The notes under the pieces are model-generated. The model did no database searches and had not been told where the DNA came from. It worked only from the letters and a program-made list of their open reading frames with translations. This document shows positions 21,646 through 33,433 of a stretch of DNA of 64,000 bases, in pieces. A program made the position numbers and the translations under genes. Source of the stretch: Fremontodendron californicum (Eukaryota; Streptophyta; Magnoliopsida; Malvales; Malvaceae); NCBI GenBank assembly GCA_030761205.1, contig JAULJL010000005.1, positions 7,341,501 through 7,405,500 on the forward strand. The letters are read 5' to 3'. The first letter of the stretch is position 1; each line of letters begins with the position of its first letter.

Positions 21646-22215
21646 ATCCTTTTTGATGTAACTTTTTTTTTTTGAAATTTATATTAGTTCTTAGGCTTGC
21701 TAGTTTTTTTTTATTTTTTTATTTTAAGTTCTTTTCAAGTTTGAAATGAAGTTAAATTTCTTTTTCTCCATATATCATCTTTCTTTTGCACTTTCTGAAG
21801 CATTTTTTGCATCATGTATGGATTACAAATTAAATTCTCAAAGATCTTTAATTTGCAAAAGATTTGTTTTACTTGAAAAATAATTTGAATCATGAAATTT
21901 GAATGGAGAATTATCATGATACTTTCAAGTGAACCAAAGATAATATTTGAATCAAAAGAAATTTTTTTTTTTTGTTTGGACTGAACTTGGCAATGAAACC
22001 AAGCTGCCTACGTACCCTCGAATTTGAAGGATCAAGTCATAACGTAGTTCATCTTTTTTTTTTTTTTTGTGCCCTAACTTTTGCCTAAGTTGTCCTAGAA
22101 AGGATTTTCAACATAGCGGGCTTTTTTTTTTTTTACTTATTAAATGTGCAGTTTAAGCTCGTGCTTAGGAGCAACATACGACAGTTTAAGCTCTTGCTTA
22201 GGAGCAACATCTTCT

Positions 22216-23160
22216 TTAAGCATAGTAACGCTTCAAAAACTTTCCATTGATCGGTCCAACTTTGACACCATCTTGATCAACGATCTTGTATGCACCATTG
22301 GTATAAACTTCTCGAACAACGTATGGTCCATCCCATTTTGAAAGGAACTTGTTGCCAATACGATGTGAAGTATTTATGGGTCTTCTTACAGCAAGGACTA
22401 AATCTCCAACTTGGAAAGATCGCTGCTTGACTTTCTTATTAAAAGCTTTGGATAGTCGAGCTTGATAGTACTCCAAGCGTTGTTGGGCTTCCAACCTTTT
22501 CTCATCCAGCGCTTCTAATTCTTCCAAACGTAAGCGTACATTGTCTTCACTAGAAAGATCTTCCTGGATTGCAATCCTTAATGACGGAATTTGTCGCTCA
22601 AGTGGTAGAACAGCTTCCACACCATAAACAAGTGCATATGGAGTGGCTTGAGTTGGTGTGCGATATGTAGTTCGATAAGCCCACAGAGCTTCTCCTATCC
22701 TTTCATGCCAATCTTTCTTTGAACGGTTAACAACTTTCTTGAGAAGATTGCACAAAGTCTTGTTAAAAGCTTCTGCTAATCCGTTTGCTGGAGCATGGTA
22801 CATTGAAGACTTGTACTGCTTGAAGTCAAACTGTGCACATAACTTGCTCATGTCAAACTGCTTCCCATTATCAGTCATGATGTGACGAGGTACGCCATAC
22901 CGATAAATAATGTTTGTTCTGATAAAAGTTGCAACAGTTTCTTTTTTTGCTTCCCTGTAAGGTGCCACTTCTGCCCACTTTGAAAAGTAGTCTGTAGCGG
23001 CAAGTATATACATATGCCCTAGTGAACTCTTAGGTAATGGTCCTACCAAGTCAAGTCCCCAAGCATCGAAAGGCCAAGATGTGACTGTCGGATGTAATGG
23101 TTCAGGAGGTTGATGGATGAAGTTTGCATGAAATTGACAAGCTTGACTTTTTTGGAGTAG
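22216..23160 (-). pseudogene. Tat integrase (frameshifted from pol)
   Basis: The integrase core carries D-D-E region motifs: TDYFSKWAEVAPY, TDNGKQFD and a block ending GLAEAFNKTLCNLLKK. A C-terminal region follows (VRREVYTNGAYKIV-type, here VVREVYTNGAYKIVDQDG) ending NGKFLKRYYA. A one-base shift in an A-run at about 23150-23158 separates it from the RT-RNase H frame and removes the second half of the zinc-binding HHCC domain in that frame. With the frame broken here, this copy would not make a complete integrase. The protein inserts element cDNA into the genome. Confidence 0.9.
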
Positions 23161-26100
23161 TCCATACTATCCTTTACCATTGTTGGCCAGTAGTATCCCA
23201 TTCTTTTTATCTGAAAGTGCAATTTAGCTCCAGACTGATGTGCACCACAAATTCCTGAATGAGCTTCTTGTAAGGTTTTGGATACTTCATCTTCTCCTAA
23301 ACATCGAAGGAAGACACCATCGAAAGAGCGGCGATAGAGCGTACCCTTAAAGTAAATAAATCGAGGAGCTCGACGTTTCACTTCTGTTTTATGCCTTGGA
23401 TCATTGGGTAGCTTCCCATGCTCCAAATAATCAATTAATGGTTGTCTCCAATCTTCTTTTTCAACTTCGCAAACTGAAACAACATTAGATTCCGAATTAT
23501 TATCTTTAAAATCAACTGGAGGCAAAATCCATCGTTTGCAAAGAGGGACTTTTACTTCTACACTTGGCATGGCAAGAGCTGATGCTAAATTAGCTAGAGA
23601 ATCTGCTTGCTTGTTCTCTCTTCTTGGTACATGTTCTAAGCTTACATTGTCAAACCATTCCAAAATTTTCTTCGCATAGTCGACATATGGTAAGAGGTCA
23701 GGCTTCTTAACTTCATAAAGTGAAAGAAGTTGGTTGATGACCAATTTGGAATCCCCAAACACTTTAAGTTGAGTGATCTTCATATCCACTGCCATTTCCA
23801 ATCCAATGATCAGAGCTTGGTATTCTGCTACATTGTTGGAACAATTTTCGGTGAGAGTAAATGCATAAGGCAATACATCTCCTTCTGAAGTGACAAAGAC
23901 AACACCTGCTCCAGCTCCATCTTGACGGGCAGCCCCATCGAAAAATAGTTTCCATGGCCTGGGAATTTCGATGAAAAGAGCATCTTCATCTGGGAGATCT
24001 TCAGAGAATTCCCAATCATCTGGAATCGGATGGTTTGCAAGGAAATCGGCAAGTGCTTGCCCTTTAACGGCCTTTTGTGGAATATAAGTAATATCGAACT
24101 CTTGTAGCAAAAGAGCCCATTTTGCTAATCTTCCACTGAGCACAGACTTGGACATGAGATATTTGAGGGGATCTGCTCGCGAAATCAAACGAACAGAATG
24201 AGCTTGCAAATAATGCCTCAGCTTTTTAACTGCAAACATCAGTGACAAGCAAGTCTTTTCAATGGGAGAATAAATTAATTCAGCACCATTAAGAGTTCTA
24301 CTAAGATAGTAGAGTGCGGTTTCTTTTCGTTCATCATTCTCTTGTGCCAATAATGCTCCTAAGGAACGTTCTTGTGCAGCAATATAAAGGATTAACGGCT
24401 GTCCTGGTATAGGTGCCTTCAGAATAGGTGGTTGTAACAAAAAGGTCTTAATGCTCTTAAAAGCATTACTACAGGCTTCATCCCAGACAAAAGGGACATC
24501 CTTCTTCATTATCCGGCTAAATGGTTGACATCGACCAGCCAAGTTTGAGATAAAACGTCGGATATATGCCAATCTTCCTTGGAGACTTTTAAGTTCATGC
24601 AGATTGCGCGGTTCAGGCATTTTCATGATTGCATCTATTTTTGATTGATCAATCTCAATCCCACGATGTCGTACGATGAACCCCAAAAACTTGCCCGAGG
24701 ATACTCCAAACGCACACTTGAGCGGATTCATCTTCAATTGGTATCTACGCAATCTGTCAAACACTTGGCGAAGATCAGCAAGATGATTGGATTTTTCCTT
24801 TGACTTTACTACCAAGTCATCAACATAGCATTCGACATTTTTGTGAAGCATATCATCAAAGATCTTTTGCATTGCTCTTTGATAAGTAGCGCCTGCATTC
24901 TTTAATCCAAACGGCATAACTTTGTAACAGTATATTCCTTTTGGAGTTCGAAATGCAGTAAGTTCTTCATCTCTTGGAGCCATGCGAATTTGATTATAGC
25001 CAGACGATCCATCCATAAATGACAAAGCTTCATGGCCAGTTGTAGCATCAACCATTATTTCTGTTATAGGGAGAGGAAAGTCGTCTTTTGGACAAGCATT
25101 GTTCAAATCTCGAAAATCTACACAAACTCGAAGTTGACCATTTTTCTTTCTCACTGGAACAATATTTGAGATCCAAGTGGGATACTTGACTTCTCTAATA
25201 AAGCCAGCTTTGATGAGCTTATTGACCTCAGCTTCAATTTGGGGGATCAAGTCAGGATGGAAGCGTCGTTGAGCTTGTTTGATAGGTCGGACACTTTTCT
25301 TGACAGCCAGATGATGCATAGCTACTTTTGGATCAAGTCCCGGCATCTCTTTGTAAGTCCAAGCAAAGATATCTCGATACTCTATCAAAAGATCAAGATA
25401 GGCTTTTTCTTCTTCTGGTGGTAAGCAAGCATTAATAAAGATCGGTCGTGGATCTTCACTAGTACTGATGTTGACCTCCTTTAGCTCATCAATAGTAGCT
25501 TGATTTCCTTCTTCAAAAGACGAAGGGGCTTCTTGGGCTTCTTCTTCTTGAGATTTTTCACCAGTTTCTTTTACAGATACATGGTTCGAAGTAAAGATTT
25601 CTGTTTCTTCAAGTTCTTCTTCCTCTGAGGATGAGACTGATTTGGTTATAACCACTGTGTGCTTTCTAGCCTTTAAAATTTCACCAGTAGTTACCTTCCA
25701 TTCGCTTTGCCTTTTCATTCGAGAAGGAATTTTGCTGTGAAAATCTCTTGATTCCTTTAAAGTGGAAGATTTTCTTTTTCGGCCACAGTTAACTTCTTCA
25801 GAGTACGGACTTCCAAGCCTTGACTGAATGGAAATTGGTTTACTTACAGAAACTTCACTGCATTTTTCTCCCATTCGTTCAAAAACTGACGTTCGTGATG
25901 ATTGAATGCTCAAACGATCAAACACTGAACATCGTGTTGAGCGTGCCCCCAAGCGATCAAACACTGAAAGTCCTGGTGGCTTCACTGCATCTTCTTGCTC
26001 CTCGGGAACTTCCTCCACATTTATGTACCTCGAAGTTTGTTTATGAATCTTCAATTTTAATGGAGAATACCCAAGCCCCTCTCTAGAAGTTCCGATGTGA

Positions 26101-27320
26101 TCAATCTTCTTTTGCCAGACCTGTCGGATCTTGAATGAACTTTGCGGCTTTTCTTTGCTAGGCTCTTTTGTCTCGTGAGCCAATTTTACGACATCCTCTT
26201 GTTTATACCCAGCTTTGACAAGCAACCTATAAGCGTTAGGATCAAAATCTTTAGCTCGATGAGTAGGAAGAGCTTGATGTTCACAAAGAGGTTCTTCTAT
26301 TGGCCTAACAAATCCTTGTAGTGGAGGTATAAGGCCTCTTGATTCTTCCAAGTTAGTGAGGGGAAGAGTCAGATCTTTTAAACCTTGAGCAATTTCATCT
26401 TCTCCGATTGTGGAAGAAGCCAAATTCTTTCCCTTTTGCTTTAATTCTTGCATCGGGTTGGACATTACTTCTTCAATAAATGTATCTTTGAGATAAAACT
26501 TTGCATCTGCGAAATGTGCTTCTGCTATAGTAAATGGCTTAGAGTCTGCAAGGATCGTCTTGACTTGACCGTTTCTGCAATACTTGAGACATTGGTGCAG
26601 AGTTGAGGAGACTACACCATTTTGATGTATCCACGGTCGTCCTAACAACATGTTGTACGTCGTTTTGGCATCGATTACATGGAAAAGTGGACTTGACTCC
26701 ATATCTCCAATGAAAAGTTGAAGTCTAAGTTTTCCAAGAGCTCTTTGTCCCCCTTGGTTGAATCCTTGGATCATCAAACGGCTTTGCATCAATTCATCCA
26801 AAGGAACTCCCAATTCTTTCATTGTCATCAACGGGAGTATGTTGACAGCAGAACCATCATCGATCAAGATTCTATTGATCTTCTATTCCCGAGTATATCC
26901 TACGACGAACAACGGCCGATTATGAGGGGTTGACCCTAGCAACAGATCCTCATCAGAAAAGTTAATTTTCGTAGCACAAGAATGCTTATCGACTTCAAAT
27001 GCTACTGAGTCTATGTTGTTTTCATTATCTTCATTGCCACCGTTATGGTAACAAGTCATGAAAACCAAATCTTCATTTCTAAGCTGAATTGGCATGAATT
27101 CGTTTAAAGTGATTGGCCTCCTTGACTTTCTCCCTACTGAATTCTTACCCTGAGACGGCATTTTTGTTTCTTGAGGCACATTGGGCTTTGGAGATTTAAA
27201 TGGTTGTTTGATCATCTTAGCTCTTGTAAGCACTTTCACAAGTTTTGGAAGATTCTTCTTTTTGCTTTTTCGGCGTGTGACTAGAGTCCAACCATCGTGA
27301 TCTTGATTTTGTCTTTGAAG
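23043..27320 (-). pseudogene. Tat protease, reverse transcriptase and RNase H
   Basis: One frame runs on from gag. A spacer is followed by the protease with its active-site segment ILIDDGSAVNIL, then TTYNMLLGRPWIH. RT follows (RVCVDFRDLNNACPKDDFPL, YVDDLVVKS), then a first RNase H connection (LYYLSRTLNGAEL) and a second, archaeal-like RNase H (FFDGAARQDGAGAG, NVAEYQALI, GDSKLVINQL, ENKQADSLA). The frame is interrupted by TGA at 27321-27323 (gag end) and TAG at 26883-26885, just before the protease active site. Otherwise it is open for 1,270 codons. Both stops are single-base nonsense changes or, less likely, readthrough sites. Confidence 0.92.
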
Positions 27321-29144
27321 TCAATAGTTGCCCCCACTTCCCTGAAGATCCACTATCGTACTTGTACTTGGAGCTAGTATGATAGGATCAAAAGAGCCAA
27401 ATTTTATGGTTCTATCCAACAAATTGGATTGAGAAACCGTATTGACTGATGCCAAATTTGACGACATCGTTTCTTCTTCAAACTCGATTTTCCCTTCTTC
27501 ATAGAGTCGCATGATTCTATCCTTCAAAATAAAGCACTTCTCTAGAGGATGGCTAATCAAGCGATGGTACTTGCAATAATTGGGGTCTTCTACTTTATCA
27601 GCTTCTTCAGGTCGCTTCATTTCTGGTAACTGAATCAGCTTAGTCTTTAAAAGTTCTTCAAGAATGCTTGAAACATCAGAATCAGGAAAAGGATACTTCT
27701 TTTCTTGCCTCTCCTTCAAGGAGATCTTGCCTTTACTTCTGTCTTGGATAGGAGAAGATTTCGTCTCTTGAGATTGTTTTGACTTGGGAGATATCTTAAG
27801 AGGCTTGGTAGTTACAGCCATGGACTGTTTGCTTTCTCCCTTGTTGACAAAGGTTTTGCCCCCTTTGCGGGTATCTTGTTTTTCCTTGGCTTTCTTTGGC
27901 TCTTGCACCGGAGGTTCTTGATTTCCAGCAGCTGTCATGCTCAACTCCATATCATGAGCACGAGTGGCTAATTCTTCAAAGGTCTTAGGCTTGATGCCTT
28001 GAAGAATGTAACGCAAGCCCCAATTCATGCCTTGGATGCACATGTCAAGGGCAGAAGACTCAGACAGTCTTTCTTTGCAGTTAAGGCTCAGATTTCTCCA
28101 TCTGTGGATGTAATCAATGACTGGCTCATCCTTCCATTGACGTGAGCTTGTGAGTTCGATCATGCTGACTAAGCGACGAGTACTGTAGAATCGATTAAGG
28201 AATTCACGCTCAAGTTGTTCCCAGCTGTCAATCGTCCCAGGCTCAAGATCAGTATACCAATCAAAGGCGTTGCTTTTTAGGGAGCGAACGAACTGCTTCA
28301 CCATGAGATCCCCATAGGTACCAGCATTATTGCAAGTTTCCACGAAATGTGCAACATGTTGGCGTGGATTTCCTTTTCCATCGAACTGCTGAAACTTTGG
28401 GGGTTGATAGTTCCCAGGCATCCTCAGACGATCGATCCTTTGAGAATATGGTTTTGCATATGTATATGAAGGTTGAGTGATGCTTTCAACTTGATCTTTG
28501 ATAGCCTCCTTGATAAGATCCTTGAGCTGACTGGTAGTGACGAGCTCATTGATCTTTTCTTCAGAATCCTTAGCAACTTCCTTGCCAGAGTTCTCACCAT
28601 CATCTTGAAAGATTGATTGCCAATTCTGGTTTGAAGCTTCGTTCCTTTTTCCAGTGAGACCGGCGATCTTGTCCATCATGGAAGCGATCTGGTTATCTTT
28701 CTCTTTGATACTTGCTGAAAGAATTTCAACAGATTTTGCCAGAAGTGCAACTTGTTCTTCCAATGATGTGGTGCCAGTTGTCATGACATCCATTACTCCA
28801 GAACTTGATTTTGGAGTAGATGATGGAATAGGCTTGTTGCTTGAGTAGCTATCTTGTTCTTTGTATGTTAACTGACGACTTGCACTTGATCCTCGAGGAG
28901 AATCGACTTGTTCAACGGAAACTTCTTCTAAGTCTTGAATTGGAGAAGAAGTGTCATAGAGAGGGTTTTGATTGAGCACCGGAAAAGTTTGCTCATACAA
29001 TTCAGCAAGAGTTTTGGTCTTGCTCCTAGTGCCATAAGGATGAAAGGGGATATCAACGCTTGATGATGAAGTGGGGTAGACTGCAGGATTATCTCGAGCA
29101 GGCTTGAGAGTTGGTTTGTTAGCAAGGTTCTTCTTGGGAGCCAT
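27321..29144 (-). CDS. Tat Gag protein
   Basis: The start is set at the ATG at 29144 (MAPKKNLANKP). The frame also runs back through the primer site into the LTR, which is not likely to be translated. It is about 608 aa. The N-terminus is low complexity. A coiled-coil-like segment at residues ~150-200 (SLEEQVALLAKSVEIL) comes next. The capsid-type retrotransposon Gag domain occupies ~240-410, with WEQLEREFLNRFYSTRR and DEPVIDYIHRWRNLSLN. A His/Cys motif near the end (CKYHRLISHPLEKC) is a zinc-knuckle-like site. It packages element RNA. It ends in TGA with the same frame continuing into the protease region, so Gag-Pol would have been one ORF. Confidence 0.9.
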   Translation of the reverse strand: MAPKKNLANKPTLKPARDNPAVYPTSSSSVDIPFHPYGTRSKTKTLAELYEQTFPVLNQNPLYDTSSPIQDLEEVSVEQVDSPRGSSASRQLTYKEQDSYSSNKPIPSSTPKSSSGVMDVMTTGTTSLEEQVALLAKSVEILSASIKEKDNQIASMMDKIAGLTGKRNEASNQNWQSIFQDDGENSGKEVAKDSEEKINELVTTSQLKDLIKEAIKDQVESITQPSYTYAKPYSQRIDRLRMPGNYQPPKFQQFDGKGNPRQHVAHFVETCNNAGTYGDLMVKQFVRSLKSNAFDWYTDLEPGTIDSWEQLEREFLNRFYSTRRLVSMIELTSSRQWKDEPVIDYIHRWRNLSLNCKERLSESSALDMCIQGMNWGLRYILQGIKPKTFEELATRAHDMELSMTAAGNQEPPVQEPKKAKEKQDTRKGGKTFVNKGESKQSMAVTTKPLKISPKSKQSQETKSSPIQDRSKGKISLKERQEKKYPFPDSDVSSILEELLKTKLIQLPEMKRPEEADKVEDPNYCKYHRLISHPLEKCFILKDRIMRLYEEGKIEFEEETMSSNLASVNTVSQSNLLDRTIKFGSFDPIILAPSTSTIVDLQGSGGNY

Positions 29145-29194
29145 TGTAACTTGATAACTTGAGTTTTGAAGAAAAGAGATGAAAGGCAGAGATT

Positions 29195-29213
29195 GTCCCA
29201 CCGGGCGTGCCAA
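29195..29213 (-). other. primer-binding site of the Tat element
   Basis: Five bases inside the 5' LTR the minus strand reads TTGGCACGCCCGGTGGGAC. The leading TGG pairs with a tRNA 3' CCA and the rest fits a tRNA acceptor and T-arm. I could not assign the tRNA. Confidence 0.8.
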
Positions 29214-29218
29214 AATTT

Positions 29219-30083
29219 GTACACACAAATTTTATGTCAAAAATATGACAAGGAAAATTTGGAGTCAAATAATAATTTTATTAATCAAACTTTGAGGTTA
29301 CAATCTCTGAATATTCTTAAAGAAAGAAATCCTTTGATTCTTTTCTTCAGTAAAATTTTGATTCAAGGGTCTTCACGACTTGATCTTGAATCGGCGAGAT
29401 CTGCTTCAAGGGTCTTCTAGACTTGGTCTTGAAAAACAGGAATTATCTCCTTTCCTTCGATGAACAAGATCAAAGAGCAGCTTCTTAGAGAATTCTCAAG
29501 AACAAGCACCGCGTTCTTAGAATTTCTCTAATTTCTTCTTAAGAATTTTGAGAGGATTTGGCTCTTCAAAATCTTCTTCTCTTCAGGCTTTCTGAATTGT
29601 GAATTTGTGTTAAGGGGAGGTCTCTATTTATAGTGGTAGCTAGCCAGGTGAAAGAGAGTTTTAAAAGAACTTAACTTCCTTATTTATCTCTTAATTAATT
29701 TAATTTAATTAGAGATAAAAATTTATTATTTATCTCTTAATTAATTTAATTTAATTAGAGATAAAACTTTATTATTTATCTCTTAATTAATTTAATTTAA
29801 TTAGAGATAAAAATGTATTATTTATCTCTTAATTAATTTAATTTAATTAGAGGTAAAATAATTATGACACATGGGTGAAATTTGATTGGATAACCCATGA
29901 ATCCTTGCAATTTGATTGGTCAAACCATGTGTACATATTTAATTAATTATAAAATAATTAATTATGATATGATATTATCAATTTCACATGGTAATGTATA
30001 ATTTAATTGAAAATTTCTTAATTAAAAGAATTTCAATTGACACGTGGCAATTTGTAATTGGTTACAAATTTTCTCCTTCTACA
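29219..30083 (-). repeat. 5' LTR of the Tat element
   Basis: 865 bp and nearly identical to 16107-16972. Visible differences are a CGG/CAA dinucleotide change near 29471, C/T near 29671, T/G near 29815, A/G near 30047, plus one length change. It carries the same TATA region and four 46-bp units. Confidence 0.95.
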
Positions 30084-31076
30084 AGCATCTCCACCAAACT
30101 CATCATAAGTCAGTGTAACCCTCCAGGCATAAGCCACTCAAGTCTGATAGCTCCCAAGCAATCCACCAATCCACTAAAGTATTGCCATAATTCCATCATC
30201 ACAAACACAATATATCCCCAACACCAAAACATCAATCATTGCACTGAATGAACCCGCAGAAATCATTGAAGTTTCATTTCCAAAGTAGTCGTTCATTGAC
30301 GCTTTTCTACCAACGCCATGATATCTTGAATTAAAGCTTCCTCATCACCATTCACAGAGATGTTCTGTTTGGGTGTTTTGTTTTTGCTTGGGTGTACTTC
30401 TCTTTGATATGTACTCTCTAAGGTGTTTGTTAATAAAATTTTCTGATTTAGCCAAAAAAAAACCTTAGAAAATGATACACAAGCTGAAATATGGCATATT
30501 GTGTGCAGGTCCAAGAAGTGCAATAATAAAAAGCTTTGTGATTTGGGGACAAGGTTGCAACTTTAAAGACCATAGAACGAAAATCCAAATGGAACCAGTA
30601 AAGAGTTGAAAAGAAGCGAGAAGCCAGGGAATGGAAAGACATTCAAAGCTTTTTTGTTGTAAATGTTAAAGACAATGTTTTAAAGTACCAGGAACCGAAC
30701 ACAAGGGCAAGCTGTATAGTTTTGGCCTTTGACTTAACCTCTACTTCAGCAGCTTCAGCTTCTCCTTCTGGATTAGATTCAGACGCTGCAGCTGCTTTGG
30801 GAACATGGGATCCTGGTTTCCTTGTGGGTTTCCATGAATATTGCAGAAATGAGTTATGTTGGTGCTTAAAGATTGGATCTTGGATCTTGCCAAAAGGGTG
30901 TAGCCATGGATTTTGCTAAAGTTGCAAACGTTGGGGCGGTGAGGGATGGATTTGTTGGGAAAAGCAGGAGGCTGAGTAAAGTTTTATGGGTTTTGGATCC
31001 TTTTTATGGGATAATATTGATGGGTGGATTTGGAGAAAATGGCAGGAGAGGATGGTATGAGACTCAAAGTAAGCAT

Positions 31077-33176
31077 TGTATTGCAAGAGATTATGCAACA
31101 AGTGAACAAAAAAAAAAAACCAAATTTAAGGAAGATATTACAGTCCTTTAGGTTTGAAGTTTGGACCTCAAAGATCCTTTTAAGATACTGTTGTGATTTC
31201 GGGTTGATGTAGCTGTAGTAGCAACTGTTTATTCTAGAAAGAACTATATAAAACGGTTATTTCACGTCAATATATATTTATTTTATTCAAATTATATCAC
31301 ATAATTAGATTTTTAGTAAAAGTCGATTATTTATTAAATATTAAATGTAATAATTAAATGATAAATATTTATTTTAATAATTCATTAATGATTTTTTAAT
31401 AAATAGTTGACTTTTTAAAAAAAATTAATTACATCACATGATTTGAATAAAAGAGAAATATACTGATGTGGAGTAACCGTTACATACAATCTTTCTCTTG
31501 TTGATTCATAGGAGTTATTGCAAGTGTGAATCTGACATTCTTAAATTCTGATATTGGATTCTCTTGACTCAACCGTTTGTTAGCAAGGTGATTCATATCA
31601 TCTACCATTTGATTTACTGTATTTTTTATAGTTTGATTGCTTGAACCAATGCAGAGTAGTGTCTAGTTACAATGCAAATTTGTATTTATTAGAAAATGCT
31701 AATGATAGTTATTAAATGTATTGTATTAATCATGCTAATTATATTTAAATATATTCTATTTATTATACGATTTTTGTATTTATTAAATATGTCATTTTCA
31801 TATTGTATTTTTATATCATGTTTAAAATTGTCAATTGTATGAAATTGGAGAGAAGTGAAATCAAGTAAAAATGGAATTACAAGTTGTATTCACTCAAGAA
31901 AAGAGAGGTTCTGATATATCCACTAACATAAATGGTATCCAATTTTAACCAAAATATTTGCAATTAATTAAAATAAGCTAGAACCACATAATTATAAGTG
32001 ATAGAATTGTATGTTATTAAGCAAAATTAATTTAGAAAAAACAAGCCTAAAAAATGTTTGAATTGTATCTCATATGACATTTTATTTTCCTCATTTTAAG
32101 ATTCAAATTCAAAATTTTCAATAAGCTAATCCATAAATTTTATTTAGTTTATCATGAGATTCAAATTCGAGAATTTTAAGTTCAATTTTAATACTATGTA
32201 ATTATTTTTGAGAGGTTAATTATCACGTTTACTTTTGTCAACCAGTATGATTTTTCAAATTCTTAACATCATTAATCTTCCTTTAATTGCACATAAATTC
32301 AAAGGTATGAACGCAAAAATATAAAAAATTTATGTTTCCATTGCATTTTGACACTGAAAATTCATACAAAACAATGGTAATTAATCACAAAATATTTTTC
32401 AAATTTATCATCAATTGATTATTTATTATCAGAACTTTAATTTGTCGAGTCAAAAGGTCTCTTTGATAACATCAATTTCATAAATAATAAAAACATTGAA
32501 ATTATAAATAATAATAAATTTTGATTATAGTAAACCAGTACATATCAAAGTAATTTTAGTTTTGATCTATATCTATTAGATTAATAGAATTCTCGTCGGT
32601 TATTGTAACTAAGGAAGAAGGGAGAAACCTAACAGTGAAATGTCCAGCTTCAATCTGTACTTTAAGTTTTCCAAAAAAAAAAAAATAAAGTTTTGAGAGA
32701 ATTATAAAATGGAGAAATTAATCAAAATATTTAGTATCTACTATATATTATTATAATAAATAATTATTAAAAAAAAATTTAAAAAATTACCCTGTAGCTA
32801 AAGGAGAAACTTGGTACTGCCGGTGTAAAAAAAAATCTCCAATTATTTTTTTATCCTTCGGTTAGAGGAGACAAAAAGAAAGACGACAGTAGCAATTGGT
32901 TGGTTTGGACTTTCAAAATTGAAAAAAGTGAAATCTGATTGATAAAAAAATCAACTTAAATTTATTTTTCGATTAATTTGTCAATTATTTATTTATTTTT
33001 TTTTAATTAATAGTTTTATGTTTTTTACATTTGAAATTGGTTTTTTTTTTTATTTGTGAGGAAGATTGAATTTAAAATAATTAATTTTTATATTAAAAAT
33101 ATAAGTATATACTAAAGCATAAAAAATAAAAATATTTAAATAAATAATCATCATTTAATATAATTGCAAGGATTTA
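31077..33176. other. AT-rich intergenic DNA
   Basis: No gene or recognisable element. The first ~200 bases may be the 5' flank of the XPT-like pseudogene. The rest is over 70% A+T by eye, with many homopolymer runs. Confidence 0.5.
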
Positions 33177-33396
33177 TATTTGATACACTGTCAGTGTATA
33201 GATCTATACACTGACAGTGCATCCTACGATATCACCGATTAAAAGTTAAGTTATAAGGTTAGATCAGAGTTAGGTTAAGGTTAGGGTTAAGGATTAGGAG
33301 TTAGTGATTAGGGTTAGAGGTTAGTTTTTTTAATGAGGTGTTATTATAGAATTCACTGTCAGTGTATAAATTTATACACTAATAATGCATCAAATA
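33177..33396. mobile_element. short TIR MITE (TATTTGATGCA family), copy 1
   Basis: It begins TATTTGATACACTGTCAGTG and ends AATGCATCAAATA, with internal inverted blocks (GTGTATAAATTTATACAC type). Related copies are at 35616 and 54271. The copy at 54271 has TTA on both sides, suggesting a PIF/Harbinger-type origin. The telomere-like GGTTAGGGTTA stretch near 33270-33300 lies inside this copy. Confidence 0.6.
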
Positions 33397-33433
33397 CAAA
33401 CTCTAATTGAAATTAGATAAAGTCCCAGAGAAC

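Larger units (their letters stand above)
16107..30083 (-). mobile_element. Ty3/gypsy Tat-type LTR retrotransposon with antisense PMD gene
   Basis: About 14 kb, bounded by near-identical LTRs at 16107-16972 and 29219-30083 and a perfect 5-bp duplication, AGCAT (16102-16106 and 30084-30088). The element reads on the minus strand: 5' LTR, primer site, gag, protease, RT, RNase H, integrase, then a long 3' region and a polypurine tract (GAGGGGGCATT on the minus strand, just outside 16972). The second RNase H-like domain after RT and the extra ORF between pol and the 3' LTR place it in the Tat group. By eye the LTRs differ at five bases plus one indel, so insertion was recent. It sits inside the LINE remnant. 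Confidence 0.96.
15938..30462 (+). mobile_element. 5'-truncated LINE, itself split by an LTR retrotransposon
   Basis: Flanked by a perfect 14-bp duplication, CCTTAGAAAATGAT (15924-15937 and 30463-30476), with a 9-A tail at 30454-30462. Removing the LTR element leaves about 540 bp of LINE: 15938-16106 and 30089-30462. The first part encodes the end of an RNase H-like domain (EVEAIKVALEVLAGSQWL, then LIVESDSKIAVSWC). The second is non-coding 3' sequence. Long duplications, poly(A) and 5' truncation are the signature of target-primed reverse transcription. Confidence 0.93.
14124..31076 (-). pseudogene. plastid phosphate translocator (XPT-like) pseudogene, split by nested transposons
   Basis: Coding blocks on the minus strand are 31076-30477 (N-terminal), 15923-15539 (middle) and 14357-14124 (C-terminal, stop at 14124-14126). 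The first ATG precedes a Ser-rich, transit-peptide-like stretch. Recognisable pieces are KKALNVFPFPWLLASFQLF, HISACVSFSKV, NIYSKKRLQNFKEVNGLNL, VEGSQWVQGYHKAI, LSGIFYHLYNQSPYQ and SVGNTMKRVVVIVST, ending in SQATAKKKS. This is the TPT/GPT/XPT family of the inner plastid envelope, which exchanges phosphorylated sugars for phosphate. The end resembles the xylulose-5-phosphate translocator more than GPT or TPT. Besides the insertions it has a stop near the transit peptide, several one-base shifts, and a small deletion before the last helix. No introns are seen, but XPT can be intronless anyway, so I cannot say it is retrocopied. Confidence 0.88.

Noticed and set aside
33262..33320. GGTTAGGGTTA stretch resembling plant telomere repeats
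   Set aside because: Degenerate, under 70 bp and inside a MITE; the window is otherwise interstitial. Not a telomere.
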